A program made the translations under genes and the position numbers. From JAEZVV01 sp036652035 (GTDB lineage: Bacteria; Pseudomonadota; Gammaproteobacteria; Burkholderiales; Burkholderiaceae_F): a stretch of 22,218 bases of DNA. The number at the start of each line of letters is the position of its first letter. Position 1 is the first letter of the stretch. Positions 21,693 through 22,218 of this stretch are shown piece by piece. The stretch covers positions 1-22,218 of the forward strand of contig JAVVWR010000052.1 in the NCBI GenBank assembly GCA_036652035.1, read 5' to 3'. A model generated the notes under the pieces. That model was not told the origin of the DNA and made no database searches. It was given only the letters and a program-made list of their open reading frames with translations.

Positions 21693-22218
21693 ATGAATCA
21701 AGCAAGCGAAGTCATTGCCGGCGTCGGCCTGGCAGACAAACCCCTAAAAAGCCGCTGGCCGGCGATCATGGACGTCACGCAAGGCGTGACCGGCCTGATC
21801 TTGGCCCTGTTCATGTGGGGCCACATGTTCTTTGTCTCGACCATTCTCGTCAGCAATGACGTGATGTGGTCAGTGACCAAAGCCTTTGAAGGCTATTTCG
21901 TCGCCGGCAAGGCCCATCCGTCGATCGTTTCCCTGATCGTCGCCTTCATCACACTGATGCTGGTTGTGCACGCCTTTCTGGCGATGCGTAAGTTCCCCGC
22001 CAACTACATCCAGTACCGCAATTTCATTGGCCAACGTCGTCTGATTCAGCACGGCGACACCACCCTCTGGTGGGTTCAGGCGATCACTGGATTCATGCTC
22101 TTTTTCACCGCCTTCCCACACCTGTATCAGATGCTGACGCATCCAGGTGCGATCGGCCCCTTCCAGTCGGGCACGCGGTTCTGGTCGGGCTGGTGGCCGC
22201 TGTACCTGGTGCTGCTGT
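21693..22218 (+). CDS. frdC: Fumarate reductase / succinate dehydrogenase di-heme cytochrome b subunit, Wolinella FrdC type (3' end beyond the window)
   Basis: The membrane anchor of a type B succinate:quinone oxidoreductase, which holds two haems and the quinone site. The first 175 residues are present (the family is about 255). Shared blocks with Wolinella succinogenes FrdC as I recall it include FMWGHMFFVSTIL, VVHAFLAMRKFPANY, HGDTTLWWVQAITGF and WPLYLVLL. Haem ligands H44, H93 and H143 and the proton-path glutamate E66 fall at the same residue numbers as in Wolinella; the fourth ligand (H182) is beyond the window. ATG 21693 has GGAG 8 bases upstream. The flavoprotein and iron-sulfur genes should follow. 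Direction (fumarate reduction or succinate oxidation) cannot be read from this subunit. Confidence 0.92.
   Translation, partial: MNQASEVIAGVGLADKPLKSRWPAIMDVTQGVTGLILALFMWGHMFFVSTILVSNDVMWSVTKAFEGYFVAGKAHPSIVSLIVAFITLMLVVHAFLAMRKFPANYIQYRNFIGQRRLIQHGDTTLWWVQAITGFMLFFTAFPHLYQMLTHPGAIGPFQSGTRFWSGWWPLYLVLL

Overview
The window is high-GC, densely coded DNA with gene content typical of a betaproteobacterium, probably Burkholderiales or a close relative. The indicators are a pilT-pilU pair, yggS-proC, ubiA (ubiquinone synthesis), and ridA-recG-oxyR with an OxyR whose redox cysteines fall at the E. coli positions. A run of 100 N inside recG shows this is a scaffolded draft assembly. No rRNA, tRNA, CRISPR array, insertion sequence or phage gene was seen.

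Layout, left to right. (1) 1-2187, minus: pilU (cut by the window edge) and pilT, the type IV pilus retraction ATPases. (2) 2292-3805, plus: yggS and proC with a 4-base overlap, ended by a strong bidirectional hairpin. (3) 3913-7292, minus: a catabolic operon read gntK > dctQ > dctM > dctP, facing a LacI-family regulator gene (7341-8393, plus). A 16-bp operator palindrome sits between them and a 14-bp exact copy of its core lies inside the regulator gene. The operon probably imports gluconate or a related sugar acid by a TRAP transporter and phosphorylates it. (4) 8394-9248, minus: ubiA. (5) 9365-13541, plus: ugpB-ugpA-ugpE-ugpC, a complete glycerol-3-phosphate ABC importer, with a hairpin after ugpB and another after ugpC. 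(6) 13690-16925, minus: ridA > recG > oxyR; recG carries the assembly gap. (7) 17092-18936, minus: a PAS-GGDEF-EAL protein with an intact EAL domain and a degenerate GGDEF motif, followed by a classical terminator. (8) 19211-21342, plus: trxC (thioredoxin 2) and an AbgT-family transporter. (9) 21343-21692: a 350-base non-coding stretch with several inverted repeats. (10) 21693-22218, plus: the 5' part of a di-heme fumarate reductase/succinate dehydrogenase cytochrome b subunit of the Wolinella FrdC type.

How it fits together: most of the window is a housekeeping backbone (pili, PLP homeostasis, proline, ubiquinone, oxidative-stress control, DNA repair) into which two substrate-uptake modules, the sugar-acid TRAP operon and the Ugp importer, are placed. 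I do not see a wholly new multi-gene system. The best candidates for new biology are the regulator's operator core repeated within its own DNA-binding-domain codons, the apparently leaderless gntK start overlapping that operator, and the epsilonproteobacterial-style fumarate reductase subunit with its structured upstream region next to a ubiquinone gene.
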